Shown here: piece by piece, positions 29,898 to 41,618 of the stretch | How the letters are laid out: each line of letters opens with the position of its first letter | Numbering within the stretch: position 1 is the stretch's first letter | Assembly: GCA_031254295.1 (NCBI GenBank) | Contig: JAIRUS010000106.1 | Span: 1 to 54,776 of the forward strand | Source of the DNA: Streptococcaceae bacterium | GTDB lineage: Bacteria; Bacillota; Bacilli; Lactobacillales; Streptococcaceae | Length of the DNA stretch: 54,776 nt | Reading direction: 5' to 3' | Notes under the pieces: model-generated | The model's database searches: none | Told to the model about the DNA's origin: nothing | Seen by the model: only the letters and a program-made list of their open reading frames with translations | Position numbers and translations under genes: made by a program

Positions 29898-30479
29898 TTA
29901 CTTCACCAGCATTTTAAGCGCCAATTTAATCGCAATTTCAGCCGTTTCTGGATTTTCTGCACTCAACTTACTTTCAATTTTCTTAAGCTCCGCTGCTTTG
30001 TAACCTAAAGCCGTCAAAGCTTCAAGAGCTTCGCTGACAACTGTATTTTCTGAACTTTGGGCGACAACTGCTTGTGCATCAAAGCTGAACTTGCCCGCAA
30101 GGTCCAGTACCATCTGCATGGCGGTTTTTTTGCCGACGCCTGGGAATTTCGTCAGATAGGTCACATTGCTCGTTTCAATAGCAGTCGCGAGGCCAGCATT
30201 GTCCCCACGTGCGATAATCGCCAGTGCTGACTTTGGCCCAATCCCTGTCACGCCGATGAGTTTGAGAAAAACTGACTTTTCCGCCGCGTCAACAAAGCCG
30301 TAAAGCGTGTGGGCATCTTCGCGAACGACCTGATGGACATAAACCTGCACCGTTTTGTTGAGGTGGCTTGAAAAGGCGTATGGGTTTGCAACTGACAGCT
30401 GATAGCCCACGCCGTAAGCTTCAAGCACAATGTAGGTTGGCGTGATTTTTGTGATAGTTCCTGTTAAATATTCGTACAT
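29898..30479 (-). CDS. ruvA: Holliday junction DNA helicase RuvA
   Basis: MYEYLTGTITKITPTYIVLEAYGVGYQL...GVTGIGPKSALAII...FPGVGKKTAMQMVLDL. Confidence 0.96.
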   Translation of the reverse strand: MYEYLTGTITKITPTYIVLEAYGVGYQLSVANPYAFSSHLNKTVQVYVHQVVREDAHTLYGFVDAAEKSVFLKLIGVTGIGPKSALAIIARGDNAGLATAIETSNVTYLTKFPGVGKKTAMQMVLDLAGKFSFDAQAVVAQSSENTVVSEALEALTALGYKAAELKKIESKLSAENPETAEIAIKLALKMLVK

Positions 30480-30636
30480 TTACTTTCCTAATTTCTCTAA
30501 AAGATATTCATTCATGGATTTTCCGTGAAGTTAAAGCTTATTATAACTTTTATAAATCTAACATTTGAATTGATGGAAGTCAATTCCTTATCCTTTGATA
30601 ATTAAAAATAAGGACTTACATCCCTACTTTTTCTCT

Positions 30637-31329
30637 TTATTGTTTGTAATAAGCGTTTTGAGCAAGAGTTGCTGAGTCTAACCCGCCTTGTGTCGCAAAA
30701 GACCAAATTCTGTCTTTACTCTTATCTGATTGATCTGCTTCATGCACTTGGCCATTTGTGAAGGCTTCTGCCCCTTTCGGGGTGAATACAATCTCGATAA
30801 CTGCACCCGAGATTTGATCCACAAAAATAGCTCCTGTGGGGTTACCTACGTCGTTTGTCGATGTTCCTTGGCTTATGGTAATATTCTGTTGATAAGCCGG
30901 TTCCATACTCCCAACTCCTTGAACAATCTTTGGATTACCCGTTGCATCATTCCAGTCAGGAATATCAATCTTCGAGCCAGTGACAGTCCCCGCCTCAGGC
31001 TGAGAATACGTTCCCAAAATATCACTAAAAGAAAGCATATCTTTTGTAACCGTCAAGGTCTGACCCTTGGCATTCTTCCACGTCCCAACAACGCTTGAAA
31101 AGTCTCCATTTGCGATTTGCTCACTGTTCATTGACACTTGAGCGACAGCCACGGAGCTGTTTGTGCTAGTTGAGCTTGATTTTGATGAGGAAGATAAAAC
31201 TTTTGAACTGCTGCTTGAGCTCGATTTGCTCGAGCTAACTGCCGTGCTTTTATTTCCGCCACAAGCCGTCAAAGTTGAAAGAGCGGTAACAGATGTCAGA
31301 ATAACTGTTGCTAACGCAAATTTTTTCAT
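30637..31329 (-). CDS. Ser-rich lipoprotein (DUF6287-like)
   Basis: TALSTLTACGGNKS lipobox; QIANGDFSSVVGTWKNAKGQTLTV. Confidence 0.6.
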   Translation of the reverse strand: MKKFALATVILTSVTALSTLTACGGNKSTAVSSSKSSSSSSSKVLSSSSKSSSTSTNSSVAVAQVSMNSEQIANGDFSSVVGTWKNAKGQTLTVTKDMLSFSDILGTYSQPEAGTVTGSKIDIPDWNDATGNPKIVQGVGSMEPAYQQNITISQGTSTNDVGNPTGAIFVDQISGAVIEIVFTPKGAEAFTNGQVHEADQSDKSKDRIWSFATQGGLDSATLAQNAYYKQ

Positions 31330-31387
31330 TATTTACTCCTATTTTTTATTTCACCTCAACTTTTATTTTACTAAATCACAAAGACTT

Positions 31388-33232
31388 TTACAATTCCATA
31401 TTACTTCTGGCACTACCGTGACTTTGCATGATTCTACGGAACATTTTCTGCAAGTCTTGAGCGTCAAACTTGACAAGGCTAGGTCGGCCATGTGGGCAAT
31501 TATAAGGATTTTCGCATTCTGATAGTTGCCTTAACAACTCACGCGCACCGTCTGGGTCTATCGGGTCATGAGCTTTTATGCTCGATCTGCAAGCAATCAT
31601 AATCGCCAAGTCTTCACGATATTTCTTGACTGATGTTTCCTTATCTGCAAGAAGCAAATCAATCAGCTCATAAGTCGCCTTTTCAATTTCCGCTTCACGC
31701 ATCCAAATCGGGTGTTCACGCAGGATAAACTGTCCCTCGCCATACTCCTCAAGATAAAGCCCAGCTTCTTCGAGCTGTGACTTCTTTTCAAGCACACGTT
31801 GAAACTCATCCTTTGGTAAATCTATCAGGACTGGAAAGAGTAAACTTTGCTGCTCATAGTTGACCTCTCCGATTTTATCTCGCCAATATTCATACTTAAC
31901 ACGCTCCTGAGCCGCGTGCTGATCCACAATATAAAACTCATTTGGAGCCTGACAAAGCAGGTAACTACTGTGAAGCTGCGCTAAATATTGAAGTTCTGGG
32001 AAAGTTTGATTGACCTTTGGAGCATTAACCGTCTCAGTTTGACTTTCAAAAACTGTTTCCAGAGTAATTTCTGGTTCTTGAACCGTTGGAATCTTTTCTT
32101 CTGGCGCCTCATAAGTAATCGGCTGATTTGTTAGTGCCATTTTTGGAGGAAGATAATTTTTCAGATTATTTTCTTCAAAGTTTGCTTCAACTCCCTCTCT
32201 CGTTTGGGACTGAGGTAAATTCTCCAAAGCTAGAGGAATCAACGTTTCTTCCCCCAAAGCTTCTCGAATGGCAGTTGAAATCAACTTCATCAATTCTGGC
32301 TCTTTTGACAAGCGAACTTCCTGCTTGGTCGGGTGAACATTAACATCTACCAGTTGTGGCGCCATCTCAATGTGCAATACAACCAATGGAAAGCGTCCCA
32401 CCATGAGCTTACTTCCATAGCCTTCAATAATCGCACGATTAAGCTGAAAGTTTTTAATATAGCGCCCGTTTAAAAAAACAGAAATATAGTTCCGACTGGC
32501 ACGTGTCAACTCTGGCAAGGAAATAAAGCCTGAAACTTTAAAATCTAAATCTTCGGTTGACAAGCTAACAAGCTTACGTGCATTAGACAGCCCGTAAATC
32601 TGTGCAATCGTTTGGCGCAAATCACCTGAGCCAGTCGTCTGAAGCACCGTATTTTTCTCACTGATAAGCGTGAAACTAATCTCAGGGTGAGCCAAACTTT
32701 CACGATTGATAATATCCGTAATATGTGCAAGCTCAGCTTGCAATGAGCGAATGAACTTCAGCCGAGCCGGAGTATTATAAAAGAGGTTTTTGACCGTAAT
32801 TTTTGTACCCACGACCTTTGCCATGGCTTCAATCAGCTCGACTTTTCCAGCTTTCGCGATGAGGCGTGTTCCAGCCGTTTCCTCCTCTGTACTCGTCTCA
32901 ATCGTAAGTTCTGAGATAGAAGCGATTGACGGCAGAGCCTCACCACGAAACCCCAGCGTGCGAATCTGAAAAAGATCACGCGCAGACTTCAACTTACTTG
33001 TCGCATGGCGAAGCAGTGCAATTGGCAGATCTTCGGCCTCAATACCTGCTCCATTATCTGCCAGCTCGATTAGATTAAGTCCAGCCTCTTCAACTCGAAC
33101 TGTAATTTTAGTTGCGCCAGCATCAATTGAGTTTTCCAGAAGTTCCTTGACAACACTGGCAGGACGTTCAACGACTTCACCGGCGGCAATCTGGTTGGCC
33201 AATGATTCTGGAAGTTCTACTATTTTTCCCAT
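31388..33232 (-). CDS. mutL: DNA mismatch repair protein MutL
   Basis: [43 protein letters not shown]. Confidence 0.97.
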   Translation of the reverse strand: MGKIVELPESLANQIAAGEVVERPASVVKELLENSIDAGATKITVRVEEAGLNLIELADNGAGIEAEDLPIALLRHATSKLKSARDLFQIRTLGFRGEALPSIASISELTIETSTEEETAGTRLIAKAGKVELIEAMAKVVGTKITVKNLFYNTPARLKFIRSLQAELAHITDIINRESLAHPEISFTLISEKNTVLQTTGSGDLRQTIAQIYGLSNARKLVSLSTEDLDFKVSGFISLPELTRASRNYISVFLNGRYIKNFQLNRAIIEGYGSKLMVGRFPLVVLHIEMAPQLVDVNVHPTKQEVRLSKEPELMKLISTAIREALGEETLIPLALENLPQSQTREGVEANFEENNLKNYLPPKMALTNQPITYEAPEEKIPTVQEPEITLETVFESQTETVNAPKVNQTFPELQYLAQLHSSYLLCQAPNEFYIVDQHAAQERVKYEYWRDKIGEVNYEQQSLLFPVLIDLPKDEFQRVLEKKSQLEEAGLYLEEYGEGQFILREHPIWMREAEIEKATYELIDLLLADKETSVKKYREDLAIMIACRSSIKAHDPIDPDGARELLRQLSECENPYNCPHGRPSLVKFDAQDLQKMFRRIMQSHGSARSNMEL

Positions 33233-33263
33233 TGGAATAGCATTCGCGCAAGCGCTCGGCCTT
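33232..33263. repeat. Dispersed copy of the glnA-upstream 30-bp unit, abutting the mutL start codon
   Basis: ttggaatagcattcgcgcaagcgctcggcctt vs ttgaatagtgttcgcgcaagcgctcgactt (14664). Confidence 0.85.
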
Positions 33264-33354
33264 CCCCGATGCTTTACACGCCTTTCGTTTATATTTTACT
33301 TATTTGGCCGACATTTATACAGAAAATTATTTTTCTATATTTCGTTTATTCTCT

Positions 33355-35841
33355 TTATAACTTTGCTTTCAACTCGGCCAGCTTATTCAGCGCATCAAGC
33401 GGCGTCATATTCATCAGATCTATTTTCTCCAAGGCTTCTTCAAGTTCTGAGCCACGATTATCCAAGCTAAATAGTTCCATCTGCTCAGGTTCGTCAGCTT
33501 TAACAAGGTCTGGAGATTGATTTTCTAACTTCTGCAAAATTACATCTGCTCGAGTTAGTAGTTCTGCTGGCAAGCCTGCGATTTTCGCAACATGGATACC
33601 ATAAGATTTATCAGCTGGCCCTTTAGAAATCTTATGCAAGAAAACCACTTCGCCATTTTGCTCAAGCGTTGCTACATGTACATTTGTCAGAGATTTCAAT
33701 GTCTTATCCAAACTCGTCAACTCATGATAATGCGTCGCAAAGAGAGTTTTTGCATGAATATGGTCGTGAATGTACTCAATAATCGCTTGCGCCAAGGCCA
33801 TTCCATCATAAGTGGCTGTGCCACGTCCCAGCTCATCAAAGAGAATCAAGGAGTTTGCTGTGGCGTGCTGAATGGCATGATTGGCCTCCGACATTTCGAC
33901 CATAAAGGTTGACTCTCCACCAATGAGATTGTCTGACGCTCCGATACGTGTGAAAATTGCGTCAAAGACTGGCAACTCTGCTGTCTCGGCTGGGAGATAA
34001 CTTCCTATTTGTGCCATCACAACAAGCAGAGCAAACTGCCGCATATAGGTTGATTTACCCGACATATTTGGCCCCGTGATAAGCTGAATATCCGTTTCTG
34101 CATCCAAATGAATGTCATTTGGCACATATTCTTGTACGCCCATGACGGCCTCAACTACTGCATGACGCCCCTTATCAATCTTGACATCGTGCGAATTTAC
34201 CGTCAAAATCGGACGGATATATTGATATTTTTCAGCAATGACAGCTAAGCTTTGAAGACAGTCAATTTCAGCGACTGTCGCAGCCAGAGCCTGTAAACGT
34301 GGAATATATTGCAAAGTCGCATTGCGAACCTCTTGAAAAAGCTCGTACTCCAAAGAACTTGACTTCTCACGCGCTTCAAGCATTATCGTCTCAATCTCTT
34401 CAAGCTCAGTCGTCGTATAACGTGTTGCATTTTTTAGAGCTTTTTTATAGATAAAATACTCTGGCACTCGCTCTAACTGAGAAGCCGTCACGTGGAAGTA
34501 ATAACCGTCTTGACGATTATATTCAATCTTCAAACCAGAAATCCCCGTTTTCTCGCGCTCCTTTGCTTCTAGCTCTAAGCGCCAAGAATTCCCATCTGTC
34601 AGCGCCGCACGGTACTTGTCAAGCTGTGCATGATAGCCCTTCTTGATAATTCCACCCTCGGTAATCACACGCATGGCATTTTCATCAATTGCTGAACTGA
34701 TCAACTCCGAAAGCTCGGGAATCTCATCTAGCTGTCCAATCAGCTCTGACAAAACTTCTGCTCCCATGACTTTCAGAACATTTCGGATAGCTGGAACATT
34801 CGACAAGGAATTTGCTAGTTGTAATAAATCCACAGGAACGGCCTTACCAAAAGACACACGAGAAGCCAAGCGTTCCAAGTCATAAACGCCTTTGAGCGCT
34901 TCAATCAAATCGGCACGCTCAAAGAAATTTGTTAAAAAAGTTGAGATAATTTCTTGTCGCTTCTCAATTCGCTTTAAATCAATCAGAGGACGCTCAATCC
35001 AAGCTTTCAGCATACGCGTTCCCATTGCTGTTTTGGTTGCATCTAGTAAGCCATAAAGCGTGCCAAACTTCTTCCCCTCTCGCTTATTAACAGTCAACTC
35101 CAAGGCAGACTTTGTCGCATAGTCCATCTGCAAAAAGTCGGCGATTTCATAATGCACGGGCGCTTGAATATGTGTCAAGTCACGAAGCTGGGTACGACTC
35201 ACATAATGCATTAACTTTTCAGCGACATCGTTTCCCTCAAACTCTTCAGAAATCAAAAGGTTTAATTGCTTGATTAAAACGGCTCGTTCATCTTCTGACA
35301 ATTCATAGCCTGCGACGACTTCGCGTGCGCGCAAAGAGGCAATCTCTCCACATACAGCTGAAAAACTTGTCAACTCAGTTTGTTTGAACTCACCAGTTGC
35401 TAAATCAACATAGGCCAAGGTATAGCTCTCATCAGAAAGCTGTTTTTTATCAAAGCCAACCAAAAAGTTATTATCACTTGAAGACAAGGTATCAATTGTT
35501 GTCCCTGGTGTAATCACCTGCGTCACAGCTCGTTTGACAATTCCCACGGCATCTCTTGGATTTTCCAGTTGATCCGCAATCGCGACTTTATAGCCGAGAT
35601 TAACAAGCTTTTCAACATACTCTATGACGGCCTTTTGAGGGACACCAGCCATTGGAATTGGCTTGTCCGCATTTTTATTACGTGAGGTCAGTGTCAGCTC
35701 TAAAATTTGTGCGGCATTGACCGCATCATCATAAAAGAGCTCATAAAAATCGCCCATTCGGAAAAGCAAAAAAGCATCTGGATAATCTTTTTTGACATCA
35801 AGATATTGCTGCATTCCAGGGGAAATTTTTTCTTCAGACAT
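33355..35841 (-). CDS. mutS: DNA mismatch repair protein MutS
   Basis: [41 protein letters not shown]...[14 protein letters not shown]. Confidence 0.97.
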   Translation of the reverse strand: MSEEKISPGMQQYLDVKKDYPDAFLLFRMGDFYELFYDDAVNAAQILELTLTSRNKNADKPIPMAGVPQKAVIEYVEKLVNLGYKVAIADQLENPRDAVGIVKRAVTQVITPGTTIDTLSSSDNNFLVGFDKKQLSDESYTLAYVDLATGEFKQTELTSFSAVCGEIASLRAREVVAGYELSEDERAVLIKQLNLLISEEFEGNDVAEKLMHYVSRTQLRDLTHIQAPVHYEIADFLQMDYATKSALELTVNKREGKKFGTLYGLLDATKTAMGTRMLKAWIERPLIDLKRIEKRQEIISTFLTNFFERADLIEALKGVYDLERLASRVSFGKAVPVDLLQLANSLSNVPAIRNVLKVMGAEVLSELIGQLDEIPELSELISSAIDENAMRVITEGGIIKKGYHAQLDKYRAALTDGNSWRLELEAKEREKTGISGLKIEYNRQDGYYFHVTASQLERVPEYFIYKKALKNATRYTTTELEEIETIMLEAREKSSSLEYELFQEVRNATLQYIPRLQALAATVAEIDCLQSLAVIAEKYQYIRPILTVNSHDVKIDKGRHAVVEAVMGVQEYVPNDIHLDAETDIQLITGPNMSGKSTYMRQFALLVVMAQIGSYLPAETAELPVFDAIFTRIGASDNLIGGESTFMVEMSEANHAIQHATANSLILFDELGRGTATYDGMALAQAIIEYIHDHIHAKTLFATHYHELTSLDKTLKSLTNVHVATLEQNGEVVFLHKISKGPADKSYGIHVAKIAGLPAELLTRADVILQKLENQSPDLVKADEPEQMELFSLDNRGSELEEALEKIDLMNMTPLDALNKLAELKAKL

Positions 35842-36298
35842 TCGCCACGACTTTCTTATAATCTTCAATCATTTGTTTATAGTATTCGACAAAATTTTCT
35901 GGGATTTCATCAAGAGCAAACCATTTAAACTGTATAGACTCCTTTTCATTTTCATTAAGAGCAAACTCTCCCGAAAAGTCGCTGGTATAATAGCACATCG
36001 TGATATTTTGCCAAAGATCCCCATTTTCTGCCTTGCTCAATTCACGCTGAGAATAAACGCCTAAGAGCTTTAGACCCATAACTTCTAAGCCCGTCTCCTC
36101 AGACACTTCTCGCTTTGCCGTTTCTTCTGGCAATTCTCCAAGCTCCATCAAGCCACCTGGAAGCCCCCAGCGACGACGCAACTCACGACGTTCCTGAAGT
36201 AAAATCTTTCCTTTAGGATTTCCAATGATTACCACCGCGCCACTTAAAATAAGTGGGCGCTGGCCAAGATCTGCCCGTAAATCTTCTACGTATCCCAT
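35834..36298 (-). CDS. NUDIX hydrolase
   Basis: [31 protein letters not shown] box. Confidence 0.9.
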   Translation of the reverse strand: MGYVEDLRADLGQRPLILSGAVVIIGNPKGKILLQERRELRRRWGLPGGLMELGELPEETAKREVSEETGLEVMGLKLLGVYSQRELSKAENGDLWQNITMCYYTSDFSGEFALNENEKESIQFKWFALDEIPENFVEYYKQMIEDYKKVVANV

Positions 36299-36374
36299 AT
36301 TCTATTATTATAACGTATGCTAGCGAAAACAACAACTTTGCTTGGCCTTCTGGAAAATAAAAAAAGCGTAATTT

Positions 36375-36698
36375 CTACAGCTTTTCATTCACTTTTTTCT
36401 CAATTTCTCCTGTCACGTAGTCTAACAAATCATTGACATCTTCCATCTTATCTAAATAATCCTGAACCTTGAGATTTAGTTTTAAATTCTTTTCTATCTT
36501 TTGTGCCTCTGCTGACGTTTCTTTGTAAGCCTGAGCTTTTCCAATCTGTCTAAAAAGAATCGCTTCTTGTTGAAGCTCTGTCATCTTTTTATAATCGTCC
36601 CAAAGTTTTCGGTCAGCCCTAAGCACAAGCTCTGCCTTTTGAAAGTCCTGCACATAGTCCAGTTGCCCAATCAAATCTGAAAGTCTAGTTGATAGCAT
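36375..36698 (-). CDS. YlbF family protein
   Basis: LDYVQDFQKAELVLRADRKLWDDYKKMTELQQEAILFR. Confidence 0.72.
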   Translation of the reverse strand: MLSTRLSDLIGQLDYVQDFQKAELVLRADRKLWDDYKKMTELQQEAILFRQIGKAQAYKETSAEAQKIEKNLKLNLKVQDYLDKMEDVNDLLDYVTGEIEKKVNEKL

Positions 36699-37143
36699 AG
36701 CGTATCTCTTCTATCAATGTATCAGCTGAACGTACGCTCTCACAGACGACTAGAAGAGTGTCCGCTCCTGCAACTGTTCCAAGAACTTCTGGACGCTTCG
36801 CTGCGTCAAATTCATTTGCAAGCAAGCTTGCTTCACCCAGACGCGTATGGCAGACAATCATAAACATGACACTATCAACGGATAAGATAAATTGTCTATA
36901 AATGTTTGTAAAGTTCGAGCTGCTCTGTTGTTGACTATAAATTGCATAAAAATTACCTTTATTATTCCGAAACTTAGCTAGCCCTAGCTCACGCATATCA
37001 CGTGAAAGCGTCGCTTGTGTGACTGAAACGCCACGTTTTAATAATTCCTCGGCAAGTTCCCCTTGAGTGGCAATCGGAGTATCTGTAACGATTGTTACAA
37101 TCAGCTTTCTTCTACTTTTTTGAGACAAACTCGTCTTTTTCAT
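36685..37143 (-). CDS. argR: Arginine repressor
   Basis: SRRKLIVTIVTDTPIATQGELAEELLKRGVSVTQATLSRDMRELGLAKF. Confidence 0.93.
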   Translation of the reverse strand: MKKTSLSQKSRRKLIVTIVTDTPIATQGELAEELLKRGVSVTQATLSRDMRELGLAKFRNNKGNFYAIYSQQQSSSNFTNIYRQFILSVDSVMFMIVCHTRLGEASLLANEFDAAKRPEVLGTVAGADTLLVVCESVRSADTLIEEIRYAIN

Positions 37144-37279
37144 ATGCATCATTATAGCATAAATATGCTATAATGATAGACAAATAATCTGCCCTTGAAG
37201 CCCTAAATTAACGATTTTTCACGACTTGGGACAGGAATTTAAATCCTTAAATATTACATTTAATTATTCTGGAGGAAAA

Positions 37280-38971
37280 ATGGACGAAAAAAATCTTGTT
37301 GCTGAAAGCCTAGCTCAAATCCTTGATGGTCAACTCAGCACTGAAAAAATCTTTGAGCTACTTGAAAAACCAAAGAAAATCGAGCTTGGCGATATTGCCT
37401 TCCCTGCTTTTTCACTTGCAAAGGAACTTCGAAAATCTCCAGTTGACATCGCCAAAGAACTCGCTGAAAAAATCAATGGGGAAAGCTTTGACAAGGTTGA
37501 GGCCACTGGTCCCTATGTCAACTTCTTCGTTAGCAAGTCCGACACAACTACAAGTGTGATTTCAGATATCTTAAAAAACAGCGCTAATTACGGAAGCGAA
37601 AATTTAGGGAACATGCGAAACGTGACCATTGACATGTCGGCTCCAAACATCGCCAAACCATTCTCAATCGGGCATCTACGTTCAACCGTACTTGGGGAAT
37701 CTATTTCACGCCTCTATCAAAAACTAGGCTATAACACTGTAAAAATCAATCACTTGGGCGATTGGGGCAAACAATTTGGCCTTTTGATTACCGCCTATAA
37801 GAAATATGGCGACGAAGCCAAAATCACAGCCAATCCTATTGACGAACTCTTAAAACTTTACGTGCAAATCAATGCCGAAGCAAAAGAAAATCCAGAAGTT
37901 GATGACGAAGGCCGTGCTTGGTTCCTTAAGATGGAGCAAGGTGATGCGGAAGCACTTCGCATCTGGAAATGGTTCTCTGACGTCTCACTGCTTGAATTCA
38001 ATCGAATCTATGATAAACTTGGCGTCACTTTTGACTTCTTTACAGGAGAAAGCTTTTACTCAGATAAGATGGACGGCATTGTTGAAACACTCGAGAGCAA
38101 GAACCTTCTTCAAGAATCCAAGGGTGCCCTCGTTGTTGACCTCGAAAAATATAATCTCAACCCCGCACTTATCAAAAAAACTGATGGCGCAACGCTTTAT
38201 ATCACGCGCGATTTAGCCACTGCCGTTTACCGTAAGCAGACCTTTGACTTCGTCAAATCCCTCTATGTTGTAGGTGGTGAGCAGATCAACCACTTTAAGC
38301 AACTCAAAGCTGTCCTTACAGAAATGGGTTACGACTGGTCAGACGATATGACACATATACCCTTTGGCATGGTCACTCAGGGCGGGAAGAAATTCTCCAC
38401 CCGTCAAGGTCGTGTTGTCAAACTTGAAATGGCACTTGACGAAGCCGTTGACCGTGCGCTCAAAATGATTAATAACAAAAATCCAGAACTACCTAACAAG
38501 GAAAAAGTCGCACAACAAGTCGGTATCGGTGCCGTAACTTTCTATGATCTTAAAACCGATCGTATGAATGGCTATGACTTTGACCTCGAAGAAATGGTCT
38601 CATTCGAAGGCGAAACTGGTCCCTACGTTCAATACGCCTATGCGCGTATCCAATCTATCTTGCGCAAGGCCAAATACGAAGCAAATGCTGACTATGACTT
38701 ACACTTCGCAGGCAATGAACACTGGGAACTCATCAAACTCCTCCAAGAATTCCCAGAGACAATCAAACGTGCTGCTGATAAATACGAGCCATCTGTTGTA
38801 GCAAAATATGCAATCGTCCTCGCCCAAGCCTTCAACCGCTATTATGCGCACGTACGTATCCTTGATGAAAATGACGAAAAAACAAGTCGTCTCACTCTAA
38901 TCTATGCCGTAGCCGTCGTATTAAAAGAAGCTCTACGTTTGCTTGGTGTGGAAGCTCCAGAAGAAATGTAA
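37280..38971 (+). CDS. argS: Arginyl-tRNA synthetase
   Basis: [15 protein letters not shown]...[34 protein letters not shown]. Confidence 0.97.
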   Translation: MDEKNLVAESLAQILDGQLSTEKIFELLEKPKKIELGDIAFPAFSLAKELRKSPVDIAKELAEKINGESFDKVEATGPYVNFFVSKSDTTTSVISDILKNSANYGSENLGNMRNVTIDMSAPNIAKPFSIGHLRSTVLGESISRLYQKLGYNTVKINHLGDWGKQFGLLITAYKKYGDEAKITANPIDELLKLYVQINAEAKENPEVDDEGRAWFLKMEQGDAEALRIWKWFSDVSLLEFNRIYDKLGVTFDFFTGESFYSDKMDGIVETLESKNLLQESKGALVVDLEKYNLNPALIKKTDGATLYITRDLATAVYRKQTFDFVKSLYVVGGEQINHFKQLKAVLTEMGYDWSDDMTHIPFGMVTQGGKKFSTRQGRVVKLEMALDEAVDRALKMINNKNPELPNKEKVAQQVGIGAVTFYDLKTDRMNGYDFDLEEMVSFEGETGPYVQYAYARIQSILRKAKYEANADYDLHFAGNEHWELIKLLQEFPETIKRAADKYEPSVVAKYAIVLAQAFNRYYAHVRILDENDEKTSRLTLIYAVAVVLKEALRLLGVEAPEEM

Positions 38972-38979
38972 AAAATATG

Positions 38980-39009
38980 AAAAAAGCTTGAAATTATCCA
39001 AGCTTTTTT
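38980..39009 (+). terminator. Rho-independent terminator of argS
   Basis: aaaaagcttg-aaattatc-caagctttttt. Confidence 0.85.
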
Positions 39010-39078
39010 ACTTTCTCAAGATAGCAATATCTTTTTTCTTTGTACAAAAATAATCAATACTAATAGCCCACTGTAAAA
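39004..39078. repeat. 75-bp direct repeat, left copy (orphan permease 3' end)
   Basis: Matches 42344-42418 with 2 mismatches. Confidence 0.95.
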
Positions 39079-39236
39079 TAGAGGCAATCCACAAAATCAT
39101 GTAAGCTTATAGAAACTTTACTGTTATGAAGTCTTGCATGATTTTATTTTTATAACTTTTGTACTTTTACGAAAATTTTATCCTTTTTTTACTCCATAAA
39201 ATCATAGCCACCCACTTTACGGGTGATTACGATTGG

Positions 39237-40079
39237 TCATTCAACTTCAATCGTGCCCCATTCCTCTTTTGTGAAATCAAATTCATCAAAAAATTGAGAA
39301 GAATATTTTTCAAGTAGCTTCCCTCGTACGTAAACATCGCTATTAAAGACTAGCAAGACTGGTAATAGTGATAGACTAATTGTGCCAACAATTTTAACGA
39401 TATATCCTATTACTCCAGTTAATAAAGATAAGCCATCACTACTCCCCGGAGTTAATCCCCATTTAAAATGGGCGTAAAACCACATTGACAGAATCGTTAA
39501 TGTTGCAACTGCGATCAAATATTTATTTAACCATTCTATCCAAGATGAATAAGTGAGGTGTAAATCATAATTTTTATTAAGAGATAATATAACCTGATAG
39601 CTCCAAATTTTGTAAACTAAATAAACAGAGATAATCAAAAGCCCAAGAAAATACCAATCTATAAAAGGAGTCGTAACAATATTTTTCAGAACCAAAAATG
39701 CAATGTAAATAAAGGTAGTTTGGATTGATAAAAATATAACTATATTGTTCTTAAACTTATTAAGCTGCGAATATTTACCATATCTAATTCTGTAAAATAG
39801 AAAGAAACAAAAAGGCATAACCACTGCAATCCAACTAATGCCAATATTTACAACCGATGGTTTCAGATTATAATAATCGCCCTCAAAATAAAACCAGACT
39901 AAGACAAACACAGATATTGCAACAGAAAATAAAAGAGTTACAAAAGTCCTAAGAGCAAAATTGCCTATCATTCCCTCTTTCCCATGCATGTCTTCATAAA
40001 CATCTTGGAAACTTATTTTTTCTTTTGCCTGTTCAAACGATACGTTATTAATAAAATTTTTCACTTTGTTAGTCATCAA
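39237..40079 (-). CDS. Multi-TM protein, candidate immunity protein for the LXG effector
   Basis: At least 6 hydrophobic segments; directly follows the LXG gene. Confidence 0.55.
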   Translation of the reverse strand: MMTNKVKNFINNVSFEQAKEKISFQDVYEDMHGKEGMIGNFALRTFVTLLFSVAISVFVLVWFYFEGDYYNLKPSVVNIGISWIAVVMPFCFFLFYRIRYGKYSQLNKFKNNIVIFLSIQTTFIYIAFLVLKNIVTTPFIDWYFLGLLIISVYLVYKIWSYQVILSLNKNYDLHLTYSSWIEWLNKYLIAVATLTILSMWFYAHFKWGLTPGSSDGLSLLTGVIGYIVKIVGTISLSLLPVLLVFNSDVYVRGKLLEKYSSQFFDEFDFTKEEWGTIEVE

Positions 40080-41618
40080 TTATGAACCTGCATTTCCAGG
40101 AATATCAGGCATTCCTTGATTTGAATTAGTATTCCCGTTATTTTGTGTGTTTTGAACTGGACCAGGATCATTTGGTGTAACTCCATAACCTGGGTAAGAT
40201 GTATTCGCACTAGGTTGGTTTTTAGGTGGTTGCCCATAATTCTTATACTGCTCATCAAGCCAGTTCCTTTCATTTGAACCAGGAACTACTGCTTGAACAA
40301 CCGTATTTACAGTCCCCACCATAGCTCCAACAGGTCCGCCAAGCTCTAAACCCTCAATAGGACCCGCTTCGTATAAAAATTTATTTAGCCCACCGTAAAC
40401 TGCCATATCCATGTTACCGTAGGCGGGACTTTCTGGATTTGAATATTCTTCAAAAGCATTAGAAGTAATAACTGCAAGAAACCCACCATAAGAAATAGAT
40501 TTTCCAATCCAAGGATTTTCTTTGATAAAATTTGCGACAATCTTCACTTTTTCTATTGCGCCTGAAAATTCGCCTAATCCATCTGCCACTTTTGCTCCAA
40601 AGCTTGTATCTTTAAGAACACTTGCAATATACCCAATCGGATTGAGAACATCCCACCCCTTTTCTTTCAAAGCCTGCAAGCCTGAATAAACATTATACTG
40701 TTGTTGTGAGGTCAAATTTTTAACAGCTAAAGCAAAGCGTGGACTATCAATCAGGATTTCCGCTACTTTTTTCGGCATACTGTTCCACTTCTCTCCTACA
40801 ATAAAAGCATTCAAAAGGGCGTCTTGAACTGCCTTGTTCGGAATTTTATCCATGATTGAAATCAAATAATTAAACAATTCTGGATTATTTTCAACTTCTT
40901 CTAAGGCCTTTGCTGGATTATTTTTATAGAGTTTATAGAACACCTCCGCATCTTTTTGGAGTTGCGTGTTTTCAATTTGATTTTCCTTCTCAATATCTTC
41001 ATCGCTTAATTTTTTAACCGCTATCGGATAATGCTTGCTATTCAAATACTGTCCGCTACTGTCAAAACCACCTCCCCGAATTTGTTGTATCAGGCTGATG
41101 GCATTTTGAATACTGGCAATCGGTTCATCAAATATGCCTGCCGTTGCAGAAATAAATGCTGATAAATCATTTAACGCATTTTCTATTTGCGTTCTCTGTG
41201 CATATATACTTGGTAAACGCTCTTGTGCGTCGCTAGCAATAATAGGATTATTGTAATTTTGTGCCGATTGTTCCAGTTGAGCGATATAAATATTAATACG
41301 TGTGAGACTATCCTTTGCTTGTCCCTCATCAATCTCTGCGAATCTAACAGTAGATTGCGCTTGTGTCAATTTTATAACTCCACTATCCAGTTCATCTAAT
41401 CCCGTTTCAAGGTTTCGGAAAGCGACTTGAAAAATTTCACGAATAACACCTGATACACCGTCCCACGTTTTTCCCGACAATGTGTTATTAGTTACGTCAT
41501 TAATAAGCGCTGCAAAGGGCTTTTTGAAATCCTCAATCGTTGTGCGGAACCTCTTTGACTGAGCAGAAAGTCCAGAAGCGAGCGCAGAAATATCGCTTGA
41601 AATATACTTATTTCCCAT
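40080..41618 (-). CDS. LXG-domain T7SS effector with C-terminal glycine zipper
   Basis: N-terminal LXG-like helical region (MGNKYISSDISALASGLSAQSKRFRTTIEDFKK...LSGKTWDGVSGVIREIF); C-terminal GLELGGPVGAMVG zipper and low-complexity Pro/Asn/Gly tail. Confidence 0.72.
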   Translation of the reverse strand: MGNKYISSDISALASGLSAQSKRFRTTIEDFKKPFAALINDVTNNTLSGKTWDGVSGVIREIFQVAFRNLETGLDELDSGVIKLTQAQSTVRFAEIDEGQAKDSLTRINIYIAQLEQSAQNYNNPIIASDAQERLPSIYAQRTQIENALNDLSAFISATAGIFDEPIASIQNAISLIQQIRGGGFDSSGQYLNSKHYPIAVKKLSDEDIEKENQIENTQLQKDAEVFYKLYKNNPAKALEEVENNPELFNYLISIMDKIPNKAVQDALLNAFIVGEKWNSMPKKVAEILIDSPRFALAVKNLTSQQQYNVYSGLQALKEKGWDVLNPIGYIASVLKDTSFGAKVADGLGEFSGAIEKVKIVANFIKENPWIGKSISYGGFLAVITSNAFEEYSNPESPAYGNMDMAVYGGLNKFLYEAGPIEGLELGGPVGAMVGTVNTVVQAVVPGSNERNWLDEQYKNYGQPPKNQPSANTSYPGYGVTPNDPGPVQNTQNNGNTNSNQGMPDIPGNAGS

